From assembly GCA_964534125.1 (NCBI GenBank), contig CAZHOJ010000002.1, positions 124,001 to 188,000 of the forward strand: DNA of 64,000 nucleotides. Reading direction: 5' to 3'. The stretch's first letter is position 1; the number at the start of each line of letters is the position of its first letter. Made by a program: the position numbers and the translations under genes. Source of the DNA: 2-02-FULL-55-14 sp964534125 (GTDB lineage: Bacteria; Bacteroidota; Ignavibacteria; UBA10030). Positions 27,071 through 37,160 of the stretch are shown here, piece by piece. The notes beneath the pieces were generated by a model that worked only from the letters and a program-made list of their open reading frames with translations, did not search any database and had not been told where the DNA came from.

Positions 27071-28710
27071 TCCGGTTCATGAGAAAGATCTCTGTCATAG
27101 GTAGCCTGGCCGTCGTCGGGCTCATGGTGCTGCTGCACCCGGGATGCGCGGACCGCGTCACCGGTGATATGCGGGATAACGTCCCGCCGCAGACACGCAT
27201 CTGGGTCGATACGCTCGGTGTCGCGCAGACGAGCAGGGTGCATCTCTTCTGGTCAGGCGACGATCCTGACGGATTCGTGGTGGGGTATTTCGTCACGGTC
27301 GATTCGACGTGGGGGTATACCACATCGCAGGATAGCGTGTTCCTTATTCCGCTCGGAGGGCTCGACACCCTCATCGCGAGATTCAGGGTCGCAGCTGCTG
27401 ATGACGGGGGCGACGGCGTGTGGAATTCAGAGATCCATGCGGGTGGATTGTCTTTCGGTCCGGAACCATACGATGATCTGGACCAGAGCGGCATGTACTC
27501 TCCGGGTGAGACATTCGTCGATATCGGCCTTGTTGACCCTGATCCGCCGTACCTCTCCATCACTATAAAGAACACACCTCCCGTCGCGGCATTCGCCTCG
27601 CGGACCGAAATACCGTCCTCGACGCTCCCAGCCGCCAGTTTCTTCCTCGACGGCACGGACCTCGATGGCAACGAGACGATCGAACGATACCGGATCTCCC
27701 TGAACCAGCCTGATCCGAACGGGCCGGGGTGGGTAGAGCTGGCCCCGTCAGCCGCGCTCTTCACACTCGTCGGGAACCTCGATGAAGCAGGGGATACGAT
27801 CAGTGCATCGGTCTACGGCGGAAGCGACCTTGCAGACCTGGGCCTGTCCATTCCGGGGATGCGGCTTGACCAACCGAACGTGCTGTATGTCTATTGTGAG
27901 GACCTTTCCGGAGCACGGAGCGAGGTCAATCGCATGCCGGACACCTCTGCAACGTGGGTCATACGCAGGCCGCAAGCCTCGCGCCGCATGCTTCTCGTCA
28001 ACGACTTCGGGGGTGCGACACCAGACCCGCAGACGGTGTTCCTGAATGCTCTGTCTGCCTCTGACGACGGAGCGGGAGGGACGTACAGCGATACAGACGT
28101 CCTCAACCTGATCACAAGCCCGGTCCCGGCACCGATCCATCGTCCGATGCTCCTGGCGACGTTCCGGCTGTATGCCTCGGTCTTCTGGTTCGCCAAGATC
28201 CCGAACCTTAATTACGCCCAGAATACTCTTCCCTCATATATGCAGTCGGGAGGGAAGGTCCTTTTCGCGACTGGTTTCCAGAATTTTATCGATCCGCAGG
28301 GTTTGCCCATCGACTTCATGCCGATCGACAGCCTGATCACGAGCTACACAGATTCTCTCGGGAATACCCGGTATGGGTACATCTCGAGGGTCTATCTGAA
28401 CAGCGCAGTCATCCCGTCAGATACCTCCGCCTATCCGACGCTCGTCTTTGACCGGACGGCGATCTTCGGCAGTTATGCTGTCGTGGAAGCGCCGGGACAG
28501 GAGGTGGTCTATCGGCTCGACGTGGCAAAGAATCCGCCTAACACTCTCGAAATATGGTCGGGGACTCCCGCCGTTGGCGTGCTCTCCGCACAGCGGAACA
28601 TGTTCCTCATGGTCGTGCCGCTTCATCTTCTGAATACTGTCGATCCCTTCGGAAAGAACCGGCTCGTATCGTTCATGGAAAGCGTCTTCAGGGATGAATT
28701 CGGCCTGTAG
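27043..28710 (+). CDS. Predicted lipoprotein, function unknown
   Basis: 555 aa from GTG 27043, or 543 aa from ATG 27079 (MRKISVIGS). The hydrophobic segment ends in LHPGC, a plausible lipobox. The following region (VPPQTRIWVDTLGVAQTSRVHLFWSGDDPDGFVVGY) is fibronectin-III/Ig-like. A second such segment lies near residue 180, and the C-terminal half resembles nothing I can name. GGAGG at 27031-27035 fits the GTG. However, the palindrome over that GTG could fold away and bring ATG 27079 close to the same SD, so the true start is open. It lies between a T9SS cargo and a TonB receptor whose start overlaps its 3' end, suggesting a surface complex. Confidence 0.7.
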   Translation: MCPARAGYTVRFMRKISVIGSLAVVGLMVLLHPGCADRVTGDMRDNVPPQTRIWVDTLGVAQTSRVHLFWSGDDPDGFVVGYFVTVDSTWGYTTSQDSVFLIPLGGLDTLIARFRVAAADDGGDGVWNSEIHAGGLSFGPEPYDDLDQSGMYSPGETFVDIGLVDPDPPYLSITIKNTPPVAAFASRTEIPSSTLPAASFFLDGTDLDGNETIERYRISLNQPDPNGPGWVELAPSAALFTLVGNLDEAGDTISASVYGGSDLADLGLSIPGMRLDQPNVLYVYCEDLSGARSEVNRMPDTSATWVIRRPQASRRMLLVNDFGGATPDPQTVFLNALSASDDGAGGTYSDTDVLNLITSPVPAPIHRPMLLATFRLYASVFWFAKIPNLNYAQNTLPSYMQSGGKVLFATGFQNFIDPQGLPIDFMPIDSLITSYTDSLGNTRYGYISRVYLNSAVIPSDTSAYPTLVFDRTAIFGSYAVVEAPGQEVVYRLDVAKNPPNTLEIWSGTPAVGVLSAQRNMFLMVVPLHLLNTVDPFGKNRLVSFMESVFRDEFGL

Positions 28711-31528
28711 CCCATATCGAATACTCTTTATGCTCCTCGTCCTGGCGGCAGTATCGCTCGTCGGTGCGTCAGCACAGGAGCGGGGAAGTATCACGGGAGT
28801 CGTGCAGGATGCTGTGACGGGTGATGCTCTTCCGGGTGTCAACGTGACGCTGAAGGGGACATACTACGGCGCGGCAACGGATTTCGAGGGACGGTACACG
28901 ATCCAGGGTGTATCGACGGGCGAGTATGTCATGAAGTTCTCGTATCTCGGCTATACAACGGTGGAGCGGACGAATGTCGTGGTCGAGCTGGACCGATCGC
29001 TCACCATTGACATGGAGATGACGGAGGCCGTCCTGAACGTGGGCGAGGAGGTCGTTGTCGTCGGTGAACGGCCGCTGTTCGATATCGAGCAGGCGTCATC
29101 GTCTCGGGCCATCCAGGCGGATGAGATCCGCTCGGCGCCGGTCATCAGCGTCCAGGAAGTGGCTGCCCGGCAGGTCGGGATCACGCAGACGGCCGAGGGC
29201 ATTTACATCCGCGGCGCACGCTCGTACGAGACCGCATACTACGTCGATGGTGTCTCGGCGAAGGACCCCCTGGCGGGAACAGGATTCGGCGTCGATGTCG
29301 GCGCAAAAGCGCTCGAGCAGGTCGAGATCATCACCGGAGGTGTCGGCGCAGAGTACTCGGGGACTGCAGGGGTCATCAACGTGCGCACGAGGGATGGAGG
29401 AGATGCTCTGAGCGTCTTTGCATCATACAAGCGGGACAATCTCGGCTTCAACTCAAATGAGCCGTCAAACTGGAATACGGACGTTGCGGAGGTGAACCTT
29501 GGCGGGCCTATCATTCCCGGGACACTGACGTTCTTCACCTCGTTCACAGGCTACATGTCGGATGAGTACACCCGCGCGCCGGCGAACCAGTTATTCTCCT
29601 CTGTGCTGGATGGGACGACATTCATGCCGCGCCAGGACAACCGGTGGAGCGGTCTTGTGAAGCTCTCGCTGAGGGCCGCGTCGACCGACAACTTCCAGTT
29701 CTCGTACAGGCGCTCGCTGAACGTTAATCAGAACACCCGCATGCTTCAGATCGGCGGGAACGATGTGGTCCTTCGGCCTGGCTATCAGTATGAGTTCGCG
29801 CTGCAGCCTGACAATGCGAACACGTATACACACGATTCGCAGCTGATGATCGCGAAATACACGAAGACCCTCAGCTCCACCGCGTTTTTTGACCTTCAGA
29901 TCTCCCGGCTGTTCACAACACTCCGCACTGACGCGAACGGTCGCTCCTGGCGGCCCGATTCCATCTCCACGGAGCTTGACCCCGCATCCATTATCTCGTC
30001 GCCCATAAGCTATTGGCAGTACTCCGATTTTGTCAACGGGCAGGTCTACACGATCCAGGGAGATCCCTACACGGCAGGGCTCTATAACAATGGAGGCGTC
30101 GCGACACTGTGGCACGACCACTTTGTCGATGAGGTGACCCTCCGGTTCGATCTCACATACCATGCGAGCGACGCACACAAGCTTCGGACGGGACTGGAAA
30201 CGAAGATCCAGGAGTTCCAGTGGGTGGACATCACCAGGCCCTGGGTCGGCGCTCCGCTCAGACCGGGAGATCCTTCCCGCAGTCTCGGCCAATCGTTCGA
30301 CATCTGGCATGTCTGGCCGACGCAGGGTTCCTTCTACGTCCAGGACCAGATCACATTCAAAGGACTCATTGCGTACCTCGGCCTCCGCTTCCAGTACTGG
30401 GCTCCCGGCTCGTTCGTGGACAGGCTCGTGAACGATCCCGCAGCCATCCAGACAGAGGATAATCCGACCGGCGTCCTTGCGCCGCGCTTCCGTGATGCGT
30501 ATCTCGACGAGTCGTTCTCCTTCGGGGACCGCCACTGGAAGGGGCGCCTGCTGCCGAGGATCCGGGTGTCATTCCCGGTGAGCGACAATCAGGTGCTCTT
30601 CTTCAATTATGGTCATGCATCACAATGGCCCAATGCATACCAGGTCTATTCGGGCCTCGATATAAAGCGGCAGGACCGTTCCTATCTTGCGCGTGTTGGA
30701 AATCCCTCGCTCAAACCGGAAACGACAGTTGAGTACGAGATCGGGATACGGAACCAGTTCACGACGGACGACGTGTTCACGTTCTCGGCCTACACCAAGG
30801 ACAAATTCGACTATGTCGTACGGCGATACATACCGGAGACTGACAAATCCTCGTATGTGAACGAGGACTACGCCCGCATCAACGGCATCGAGGTCTCGTA
30901 CATCAAGCGCATCGGGCGGTCGTTCCTGGGAACGGTCTCCGGATCATATCAGGTCGCGAAGGGCAAGAGCAACTCGGCGGAGGCATCGTTCTTCCGTTTC
31001 ACGGAAGAAGAGACGACGAAGGAGAAGTTCCTTGCATGGGATCGGCCGTTCCAGGTGAAGGCCTCCGGGCGGTATCAGGTGGACGACCCTGAGGGATTCC
31101 TCGGTGTATCGTGGCTGAACCAGTTCTCGCTGTACATGCAGCTCAACTACCAATCCGGGAAACGATACACGCCGTATGACAGTCTCGGCATTGATGCGAA
31201 TACGCGTCGCATCGTCTATCGTGAGGACCTCACGCAGGAGTATCAGCTGATCGGCGATCCCTGGTTCTGGGCCGATCTGACGATCCAGAAATGGTTCGAC
31301 CTTGCGGGGTCGCGGTTCATGTTCTTCATAGAGATAACGAACCTGTTCGACAACAGGAATTCCACCATCATCAATCCGCTGACCGGGCGGGCGTATGAGC
31401 TCGGCGATCCCACGCCATTCCGGGACCCCACCGATCCGCATCCGACCGATCGGGGCATCCCGCCGTTCGATCCGGCGCGGTATCTCGAGCAGCGGCACAT
31501 CGTCGGAGGCATCTCCGTCTCGCTATGA
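28694..31528 (+). CDS. TonB-dependent outer-membrane receptor
   Basis: 944 aa. The signal peptide ends near residue 27 (GASA-QERG). A CarboxypepD_reg-like domain follows (about 30-115: SITGVVQDAVTGDALPGVNVTLKG), then a plug domain (about 120-235, with IYIRGARSYETAYYVDGV and GGVGAEYSGTAGVINVRTRDG), and a beta-barrel to the end. This is the SusC-like layout, but no SusD gene follows. Instead a PorV-like gene overlaps its stop (ATGATG). It imports or exports an unknown ligand across the outer membrane. It is paralogous to 39676-42450. Confidence 0.92.
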   Translation: MNSACSPYRILFMLLVLAAVSLVGASAQERGSITGVVQDAVTGDALPGVNVTLKGTYYGAATDFEGRYTIQGVSTGEYVMKFSYLGYTTVERTNVVVELDRSLTIDMEMTEAVLNVGEEVVVVGERPLFDIEQASSSRAIQADEIRSAPVISVQEVAARQVGITQTAEGIYIRGARSYETAYYVDGVSAKDPLAGTGFGVDVGAKALEQVEIITGGVGAEYSGTAGVINVRTRDGGDALSVFASYKRDNLGFNSNEPSNWNTDVAEVNLGGPIIPGTLTFFTSFTGYMSDEYTRAPANQLFSSVLDGTTFMPRQDNRWSGLVKLSLRAASTDNFQFSYRRSLNVNQNTRMLQIGGNDVVLRPGYQYEFALQPDNANTYTHDSQLMIAKYTKTLSSTAFFDLQISRLFTTLRTDANGRSWRPDSISTELDPASIISSPISYWQYSDFVNGQVYTIQGDPYTAGLYNNGGVATLWHDHFVDEVTLRFDLTYHASDAHKLRTGLETKIQEFQWVDITRPWVGAPLRPGDPSRSLGQSFDIWHVWPTQGSFYVQDQITFKGLIAYLGLRFQYWAPGSFVDRLVNDPAAIQTEDNPTGVLAPRFRDAYLDESFSFGDRHWKGRLLPRIRVSFPVSDNQVLFFNYGHASQWPNAYQVYSGLDIKRQDRSYLARVGNPSLKPETTVEYEIGIRNQFTTDDVFTFSAYTKDKFDYVVRRYIPETDKSSYVNEDYARINGIEVSYIKRIGRSFLGTVSGSYQVAKGKSNSAEASFFRFTEEETTKEKFLAWDRPFQVKASGRYQVDDPEGFLGVSWLNQFSLYMQLNYQSGKRYTPYDSLGIDANTRRIVYREDLTQEYQLIGDPWFWADLTIQKWFDLAGSRFMFFIEITNLFDNRNSTIINPLTGRAYELGDPTPFRDPTDPHPTDRGIPPFDPARYLEQRHIVGGISVSL

Positions 31529-32511
31529 TGAGGACGTGGCCATATATTCTCGCTCTCTGCTGTTGTGTGCTGACAGCACAGGCCCAGGACCTCTTCCCGG
31601 GACTCGGCGCCCAGCGCGTGGGAATATCGTCGTTCACCTTCCTGAAGATCGCGCCCGATCCGAGGGGAGCGGCGCTTGGCGAGAGCTTTATTGCCATCTC
31701 CGATGATGCTTCGGCTGTCTATTGGAATCCCGCAGGTATCGTGCGCACGACAGGAAATCAGGTGCAGTTCGCGCATACTGGTTGGTTCGCGGATATCTCC
31801 CATCAGTTCGCTGCTGTGACATATCATCTCTCTTCCTCTGATGCGCTCGGGCTGAGCCTTATCAGTCTTTCGACGGACCCCATCCCCGTGCGGACGGTGA
31901 CACAGCCTGAGGGGACGGGACAGTCGTACCAGTACGCTGATCTGGCAGTCGGTCTTTCGTACTCCCGCCGTATGACGGACCAGTTCAGCTTCGGTATCAC
32001 TGCCCGATATCTGCATGAGATCATTGCCGACCTCACGATGACGAATGTCGTTTTCGATCTCGGCGCGTACTATGCGACAGGATTCGGTTCGTCACGGTTC
32101 GCCATCGTCCTTTCACACTTCGGCAATGTCTCCCGACCGACCGGCACCGTCACGTCGGCAGGAGTGGGGGAGATCTCTTCGTTCGAAGAGTTCTCGCCCC
32201 CGACGCAGTTCCGTCTGGGATTCGCAATGGAGCCCTGGCAGGATGAGACGCACCGGCTCACCACGACCGTCCAGTTGAACCATCCCAATGACAATGCGGA
32301 GCATATCAGCGTCGGAATGGAATATGCCTGGTCGGAGCTTGTGATGCTCCGGGTCGGATATCGCTTTAACGTGGAAGAGCAGATCACGCCGGCTCTCGGG
32401 CTCGGTGTGAGGGTCCCTCTCGGTGGAATGGCAGCCAGAGCGGACTATGCGGCCGTCCCGTACGCGTTCCTCGGCACTGTCCATCGCATCGCGGTCCAAT
32501 TGTCGCTATGA
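31525..32511 (+). CDS. PorV/PorQ family outer-membrane protein
   Basis: 328 aa. A signal peptide is followed by the family's N-terminal block FLKIAPDPRGAALGESFIAISDDASAVYWNPAGI, then a beta-barrel rich in aromatic strand ends. PorV in Porphyromonas shuttles T9SS cargo to the outer-membrane attachment complex. Members in this phylum are numerous and often paired with TonB receptors, so the exact role here is unsure. ATG 31525 lies in the overlap with the receptor stop, and the end overlaps the next lipoprotein gene by ATGA. Confidence 0.88.
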   Translation: MMRTWPYILALCCCVLTAQAQDLFPGLGAQRVGISSFTFLKIAPDPRGAALGESFIAISDDASAVYWNPAGIVRTTGNQVQFAHTGWFADISHQFAAVTYHLSSSDALGLSLISLSTDPIPVRTVTQPEGTGQSYQYADLAVGLSYSRRMTDQFSFGITARYLHEIIADLTMTNVVFDLGAYYATGFGSSRFAIVLSHFGNVSRPTGTVTSAGVGEISSFEEFSPPTQFRLGFAMEPWQDETHRLTTTVQLNHPNDNAEHISVGMEYAWSELVMLRVGYRFNVEEQITPALGLGVRVPLGGMAARADYAAVPYAFLGTVHRIAVQLSL

Positions 32512-33725
32512 GACGGACCTTTTCCATACTGCTGGTCGTCTTGGCGGCATTCCTGTCCTCCTGCGTGGAGAAAATGGACCTGAGCGAGTTTCCTGAGGTC
32601 CCGCCCTCGACCCAGCAACGGGTCGAGTTCATCCCGCTTCTCCCCGAGTGGCGTGGGTTCAACAAGCCGCAGGATGTGCACGTCGGATATGACGAACTTG
32701 TGTACGTCGCCGATACAGAGAATGACAGGGTCGTCGCTCTCGATATCAATGGCACGGTCGTTGGGGTATCTCAGCCCATCAGACGGCCGATAGCGATTGC
32801 GCAGGACAGGGGGCTCGACCTTCTTGTCGCGGGTCGGAAGGATACGGTCCTGGGAAGCACAGCGATCAGCCTCGCAGCTGTCTACAGGCTGAGACTATAT
32901 CCGGTGCAGCACCAGCTGTCTCTTGCGGTGCCAGAACCGGTGATCGTTCATCCTCTGTACATCCTCGGCAAATCGACCCTGGTCGGAGACAGCGCGGTCT
33001 CCTTCACGGGCATCGCAACATTGTCGACGAACGAGTATTACGTGACACGGAAGGGACCTTCGAATTCCTCGATCATCCAGCCGGGTGGTCCGGACAACAA
33101 TGTCCTCCGGTTCTCATCGGGTGATTCGCTCCTTTCGCCGCTCACGTCATACCTTACGGCAACGGGGACGGGGGTCGCCTCGGCGAACCAGATATCGGGC
33201 ATAACGACGTATGCCGTACCGCCGCAGAGGAATGACGTCGATACGAGGAAGAGTTTCGTGGTCACATTAACGGGCGACAATAGTTTTCGTGTGCAAGGCA
33301 TGCTCTACTTTGAGGGGAGGGAAGATGCGGGGTATGTGCCCGAGCCGGCATTCACAACGATCGACACGACCGTCGCGAGCCGGTTTCTGTACGATGATAC
33401 TCCGGGCGATGGACTGCTAGGAGGTGGCTTTGTGGAGCCCCAGGATGTCACCTATGCGGCCGACAACCGCTACCTGTTCGTCGTCGACGCTGGCCGCGAC
33501 AGCGTGTATCAGTTCACCTCCACCGGATTCGAGGGCGTGCGGCCCCCCGCCCAATCCGGACAGCGTAAGAACATCATCGTCTCCTTCGGGGGAACAGGTG
33601 ACGGGCCGACACAGTTCCGTCGGCCGCACGGCGTAGCCTACTACCAGGAGTTCAAGACCCTCCTGATCGCCGATACCGGCAACGACCGGATACTGCGTTT
33701 CAAACTTTCGACCGACATTCAGTAG
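32508..33725 (+). CDS. NHL-repeat lipoprotein
   Basis: 405 aa. The lipoprotein signal ends in LAAFLSSC. NHL-type beta-propeller repeats follow: GFNKPQDVHVGYDELVYVADTENDRVVALD near residue 50, FVEPQDVTYAADNRYLFVVDAGRDSVYQF near 310, and FRRPHGVAYYQEFKTLLIADTGNDRILRF at the end. It is probably a surface or periplasmic binding protein. It is the last gene of the 22.7-33.7 kb run and ends just before a bidirectional terminator. The ligand is unknown. Confidence 0.82.
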   Translation: MRRTFSILLVVLAAFLSSCVEKMDLSEFPEVPPSTQQRVEFIPLLPEWRGFNKPQDVHVGYDELVYVADTENDRVVALDINGTVVGVSQPIRRPIAIAQDRGLDLLVAGRKDTVLGSTAISLAAVYRLRLYPVQHQLSLAVPEPVIVHPLYILGKSTLVGDSAVSFTGIATLSTNEYYVTRKGPSNSSIIQPGGPDNNVLRFSSGDSLLSPLTSYLTATGTGVASANQISGITTYAVPPQRNDVDTRKSFVVTLTGDNSFRVQGMLYFEGREDAGYVPEPAFTTIDTTVASRFLYDDTPGDGLLGGGFVEPQDVTYAADNRYLFVVDAGRDSVYQFTSTGFEGVRPPAQSGQRKNIIVSFGGTGDGPTQFRRPHGVAYYQEFKTLLIADTGNDRILRFKLSTDIQ

Positions 33726-33730
33726 CAAAG

Positions 33731-33758
33731 AAAAAGCCCCGCAGAGCGGGGCTTTTTT
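33731..33758. terminator. Bidirectional Rho-independent terminator
   Basis: Twelve-base stem AAAAAGCCCCGC/GCGGGGCTTTTT with an AGA loop, between convergent genes. A/T runs on both sides allow termination in both directions. Confidence 0.93.
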
Positions 33759-33778
33759 GTCCGTTCCAAACCTGCAGA

Positions 33779-35002
33779 TCACGGCCGGTACAGCAGCAAG
33801 GCGGGATTCTCCAGCAGGTTCCGAAGGCTCTGGAGGAACCTCGCCGCCACAGCGCCATCGATGATGCGGTGATCGGAGGAGAGCGTCACCTTCATCGTGT
33901 GGCCGACAACGATCGCCCCCTTCTTCGCCACCGGCTTCTCGATGATCGATCCGACCGCCAGAATCGCCCCTTCAGGCGGATTCACAATAGCCACAAAGTC
34001 CTCTACTCCGAACATCCCCAGGTTGCTGATCGTGAAGGTCCCGCCGCTGTACTCCTCAGGTTTCAGTTTCCTGTTCCGGGCCCGCTCGACGAGGTCCCGG
34101 AGCTCAGCATTGATCTGACCGATGCTCTTTTGTTCGCAGTGGCGTAGGACCGGTGTGACAAGCCCGTCCTCGAGGGCGACAGCGACCGAAATGTGCGCGT
34201 GCCCGTATTGGCGTGAGGAGTCTCCAAGATAGGTCGCATTGACCTGCGGGTGCTCCAGCAGCGCCAATGCGCTGGCCCTGATGAGCATGTCTGTGAAGGA
34301 TATCTTGACGCCCTCACGGGAATTCAACTGGTCCCGAACGGACATCGCAGGTTCCATGTCCACCTCTACAGTGACGTAGAAATGGGGGACATGCTGCTTG
34401 CTTTCGGACATCCGCTTGGCAATGGTCTTCCGGATAGGGGAGAGCTCCACGTCCTTCGTGGGGCGGGTCATCCCCGCATCCGGCGCGAATGCAAGGCCTG
34501 GACGGGCGGTGTCAATATCACGCTTTATGATACGACCTCCGGGTCCTGACCCGGTCATACTGCTCAGGTCCACTCCTTTATCAGCAGCGACCTTGCGGGC
34601 CAGCGGTGAAGCCTTGACCCGGCCCCCGGGAGCGGGGACAGGTGCAGGTGCCGGAGTTGCTGTAGCGGGGGGGCTTGTAGTCTCCGGAGCAGGTGCCACC
34701 GCTTTCACTGCCTTGGCCGCCGTGGGAGATCCTGCGCTCTTTACGGCGTCGTCTATGTTCTCATCAGCCCCCGCGATGATCGCTATCGGAGCGCCAATAG
34801 GTGCTTTCCCCCCTTCGGGAACGAAGATCTTCCGCAGAACGCCGGAATCATACGCCTCGAGCTCCATATCGGCCTTGTCGGATTCGATCTCCACGAGGAT
34901 CTCACCCTGCTTGACGGTGTCTCCTTCCTTGTACCGCCATTTCAGGATGACCCCTTCATCCATGGTATCGCTCAGCTTCGGCATCTGTATGGTTGTAGCC
35001 AT
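33779..35002 (-). CDS. pdhC: Pyruvate dehydrogenase E2, dihydrolipoamide acetyltransferase
   Basis: 407 aa. One N-terminal lipoyl domain (1-78) has the modified lysine K43 in ESDKADMELEA. An Ala/Pro-rich linker (about 95-125) and a peripheral subunit-binding domain (about 130-165: ASPLARKVAADKGVDL, GPGGRIIKRDI) come next. The catalytic domain ends with the active-site motif DHRIIDG (H378, D382). It transfers the acetyl group from lipoamide to CoA, making acetyl-CoA. It is the last gene of the minus-strand pdhA-pdhB-pdhC operon. No E3 (lipoamide dehydrogenase) gene lies nearby. A related 2-oxoacid substrate is possible, but the E1 layout fits pyruvate. Confidence 0.94.
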   Translation of the reverse strand: MATTIQMPKLSDTMDEGVILKWRYKEGDTVKQGEILVEIESDKADMELEAYDSGVLRKIFVPEGGKAPIGAPIAIIAGADENIDDAVKSAGSPTAAKAVKAVAPAPETTSPPATATPAPAPVPAPGGRVKASPLARKVAADKGVDLSSMTGSGPGGRIIKRDIDTARPGLAFAPDAGMTRPTKDVELSPIRKTIAKRMSESKQHVPHFYVTVEVDMEPAMSVRDQLNSREGVKISFTDMLIRASALALLEHPQVNATYLGDSSRQYGHAHISVAVALEDGLVTPVLRHCEQKSIGQINAELRDLVERARNRKLKPEEYSGGTFTISNLGMFGVEDFVAIVNPPEGAILAVGSIIEKPVAKKGAIVVGHTMKVTLSSDHRIIDGAVAARFLQSLRNLLENPALLLYRP

Positions 35003-35019
35003 GGTCTCGTCCGTTAGGT

Positions 35020-36003
35020 TCAGCTGCGATAGAGTACTTTGTTGACTGCACTGATGACCTTGTCGATCGAGGGAAGGGATGCCTTCTCCAGGTTCTTGGC
35101 ATAGGGGAGAGGAACATCCTCCTGATGGACCCTTTCGATCGGCGCATCCAGGTCATCGAACGCGCGGTGCTGCACCTCCCATGCGATCTGTGCACCGACG
35201 CCTGCGAACGGCCACCCTTCCTCGACGATCACCAGTCTGTTCGTCTTCCGGACAGAGCGGACGATCAGGTCCCAGTCCATCGGTTTGATGGTGCGCGGGT
35301 CGATGAGGTCGACGCTGATCCCCTGGTCCTGTAGCTCTTTCACGGCCGGGATGGTCACCCGCTGCAGGATCTTGGACCAGGACACGATGGTCACATCGGA
35401 CCCTTCCGTGATACGGTTGCCTTCTCCGATGGGAATGGTGTATTCCCCGTCGGGGACCTCTCCCTTGTCACCGTACATGACCTCGCTCTCGATGAAGATG
35501 ATCGGATTGTCGTCGCGTATGGCGGTCTTCAGGAGGCCCTTGCCGTCGTACGGGTTCGAGGGCATGACGACCTTGAGGCCCGGTATGTGGGCGTAGATGG
35601 CCTCGAGGGCCTGTGAGTGTGTCGCTCCAAGGGCATGTGCAGCACCTCCCGGACCCCGGAAGACGATCGGCACGCTGAAGTGGCCGCCGGACATGGAGAG
35701 CATCTTTGCAGCGTGGTTCGCTATCTGGTCGTACGCAACCAGGGAAAAGTTCCACGTCATGAACTCGATGATGGGGCGGAGGCCGGCCATTGCCGACCCG
35801 ATACCGATGCCCGCGAAGCCGGTCTCAGCGATGGGTGTGTCCCAGATGCGTTCAGGCCCGTATTTGGCCAGGAGTCCCTGGCTCACCTTGTAGGCGCCGT
35901 TGTACTGTGCGACCTCTTCGCCCATGAGGTAGACGCGGTCATCCCGGGCCATCTCTTCGTCCATTGCCTGGTTCAGGGCTTCCCGAAAACTTACGATTGG
36001 CAT
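35020..36003 (-). CDS. pdhB: Pyruvate dehydrogenase E1, beta subunit
   Basis: 327 aa from ATG 36003 (MPIVSFREALNQAMDEEMARD). A start 44 codons earlier would run into the pdhA coding region. Family blocks are present: FLMGEEVA-like VYLMGEEVAQYNGAYKVSQGL, IAETGFAGIGIGSAMAGLRPI, HFSVPIVFRGPGGAAHALGATHSQ, and the C-terminal VDLIDPRTIKPMDWD and VEEGWPFAGVGAQI. With E1 alpha it decarboxylates pyruvate using thiamine diphosphate and reductively acetylates the lipoyl arm of E2. It lies 22 bases downstream of pdhA. Confidence 0.95.
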   Translation of the reverse strand: MPIVSFREALNQAMDEEMARDDRVYLMGEEVAQYNGAYKVSQGLLAKYGPERIWDTPIAETGFAGIGIGSAMAGLRPIIEFMTWNFSLVAYDQIANHAAKMLSMSGGHFSVPIVFRGPGGAAHALGATHSQALEAIYAHIPGLKVVMPSNPYDGKGLLKTAIRDDNPIIFIESEVMYGDKGEVPDGEYTIPIGEGNRITEGSDVTIVSWSKILQRVTIPAVKELQDQGISVDLIDPRTIKPMDWDLIVRSVRKTNRLVIVEEGWPFAGVGAQIAWEVQHRAFDDLDAPIERVHQEDVPLPYAKNLEKASLPSIDKVISAVNKVLYRS

Positions 36004-36025
36004 ATTCCTGTTCGTCCTTCCGTGG

Positions 36026-37030
36026 TCAGGGCAGATAGACATCTGTCCAGAGCTCTTCGGCGGCAGGCTCCGGGCTGTTCTCGGCAAACTCAACAGATTC
36101 CTGGACCTGCTGCTTGATCCTCTGCTCGACCTCATCGAAATATGAGGTATCCACGATCTTCTGCTGCTGGAGCAGTGCCCCGAAATATGAGATCGGGTCC
36201 TGCTCCTTCAGTTTTTCGACTTCTTCCTTCGTGCGGTAATGGCCATGGACCGGATCGGACATGGAGTGGCCGCGGTACCGGTAGGTCCTTATCTCGAGGA
36301 GGCTGGGTTTGTACTCATGACGCGCTATCGTCGCGGCTTCGTTCACCTTCTGATAGACCTCAAGCACGTTCATGCCGTCCACAACGTCCCAGCGCATATC
36401 GTATGCAAGGGCCTTTTTATACAGGTCCTCCACAGCAGACGAGCGCTTCACCGAGGTTCCCATGCTGTATCTGTTGTTCTCGATGATGAAAACGACTGGC
36501 AGCCCCCACAACGCGGCAAGGTTGAAGCCTTCGTGGAAGGCGCCGATGTTGGTTGCGCCGTCCCCCATGAACGTGAGGATGACCTTCTTCTCTTTTCGGT
36601 AGCGGATCGCAAAGGCGACACCGGCGCCGATAGGGATATGGCTTCCCACAATGGCATGGCCTCCGAGGAAGTTCTTCTCCCTGTCGAAATAATGCATCGA
36701 TCCGCCTTTTCCCTTGGTCGTCCCAGTGGATTTTCCAAGCAGCTCGGCCATGCAGGCCTTCGGATCGAGTCCGCGGGAGATCGCCAGGCCGTGGTCGCGA
36801 TAGGCGGTAATAACATAGTCGTCTGGCGTAAGAGCTGCCATCGAACCGGTGGATACAGCCTCCTGCCCGTTGTAGAGATGGCAGAATCCGCCGATCTTGC
36901 CCATTCCATACAGCTGTGCAGCCTTTTCCTCGAAGCGCCGCACAAGCAGCATATCTTCGTACCAGGCCTTGAGGGTATCGGCGGGTAACCCGAGCACACT
37001 ACTCCCTGAGGCTTTCTTCTTCGCAGCCAT
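36026..37030 (-). CDS. pdhA: Pyruvate dehydrogenase E1, alpha subunit
   Basis: 334 aa from ATG 37030; ATG 37054 is an alternative eight codons upstream. The thiamine-diphosphate motif GDG-x26-NN is present as GDGATNIGAFHEGFNLAALW...ENN. Phosphorylation-loop and substrate regions YRYRGHSMSDPVHGHYRTKEEV and KGKGGSMHYFD are also typical. I prefer 37030 because a TATATT -10 at 37072-37077 would give a leader of about 35 bases and GGGAAGAA lies upstream. It is first in the pdh operon. Confidence 0.94.
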   Translation of the reverse strand: MAAKKKASGSSVLGLPADTLKAWYEDMLLVRRFEEKAAQLYGMGKIGGFCHLYNGQEAVSTGSMAALTPDDYVITAYRDHGLAISRGLDPKACMAELLGKSTGTTKGKGGSMHYFDREKNFLGGHAIVGSHIPIGAGVAFAIRYRKEKKVILTFMGDGATNIGAFHEGFNLAALWGLPVVFIIENNRYSMGTSVKRSSAVEDLYKKALAYDMRWDVVDGMNVLEVYQKVNEAATIARHEYKPSLLEIRTYRYRGHSMSDPVHGHYRTKEEVEKLKEQDPISYFGALLQQQKIVDTSYFDEVEQRIKQQVQESVEFAENSPEPAAEELWTDVYLP

Positions 37031-37071
37031 AGGCGATGTTCTTCCCTTTTTCATCAATACTGAAGGACCTG

Positions 37072-37077
37072 AATATA
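37072..37077 (-). promoter_or_regulatory. Candidate -10 (TATATT) for the pdh operon
   Basis: On the minus strand TATATT is preceded 17 bases earlier by a weak TTCTGT. It lies 41 bases before ATG 37030. Only the -10 half is convincing. Confidence 0.35.
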
Positions 37078-37160
37078 AAGAAAGATGGACGGAAACAGAA
37101 AGACGGGACAGACACTTCTGAGGTGTCGGTCATTGAGGCTTCCGATGGCCTAAAAATGAA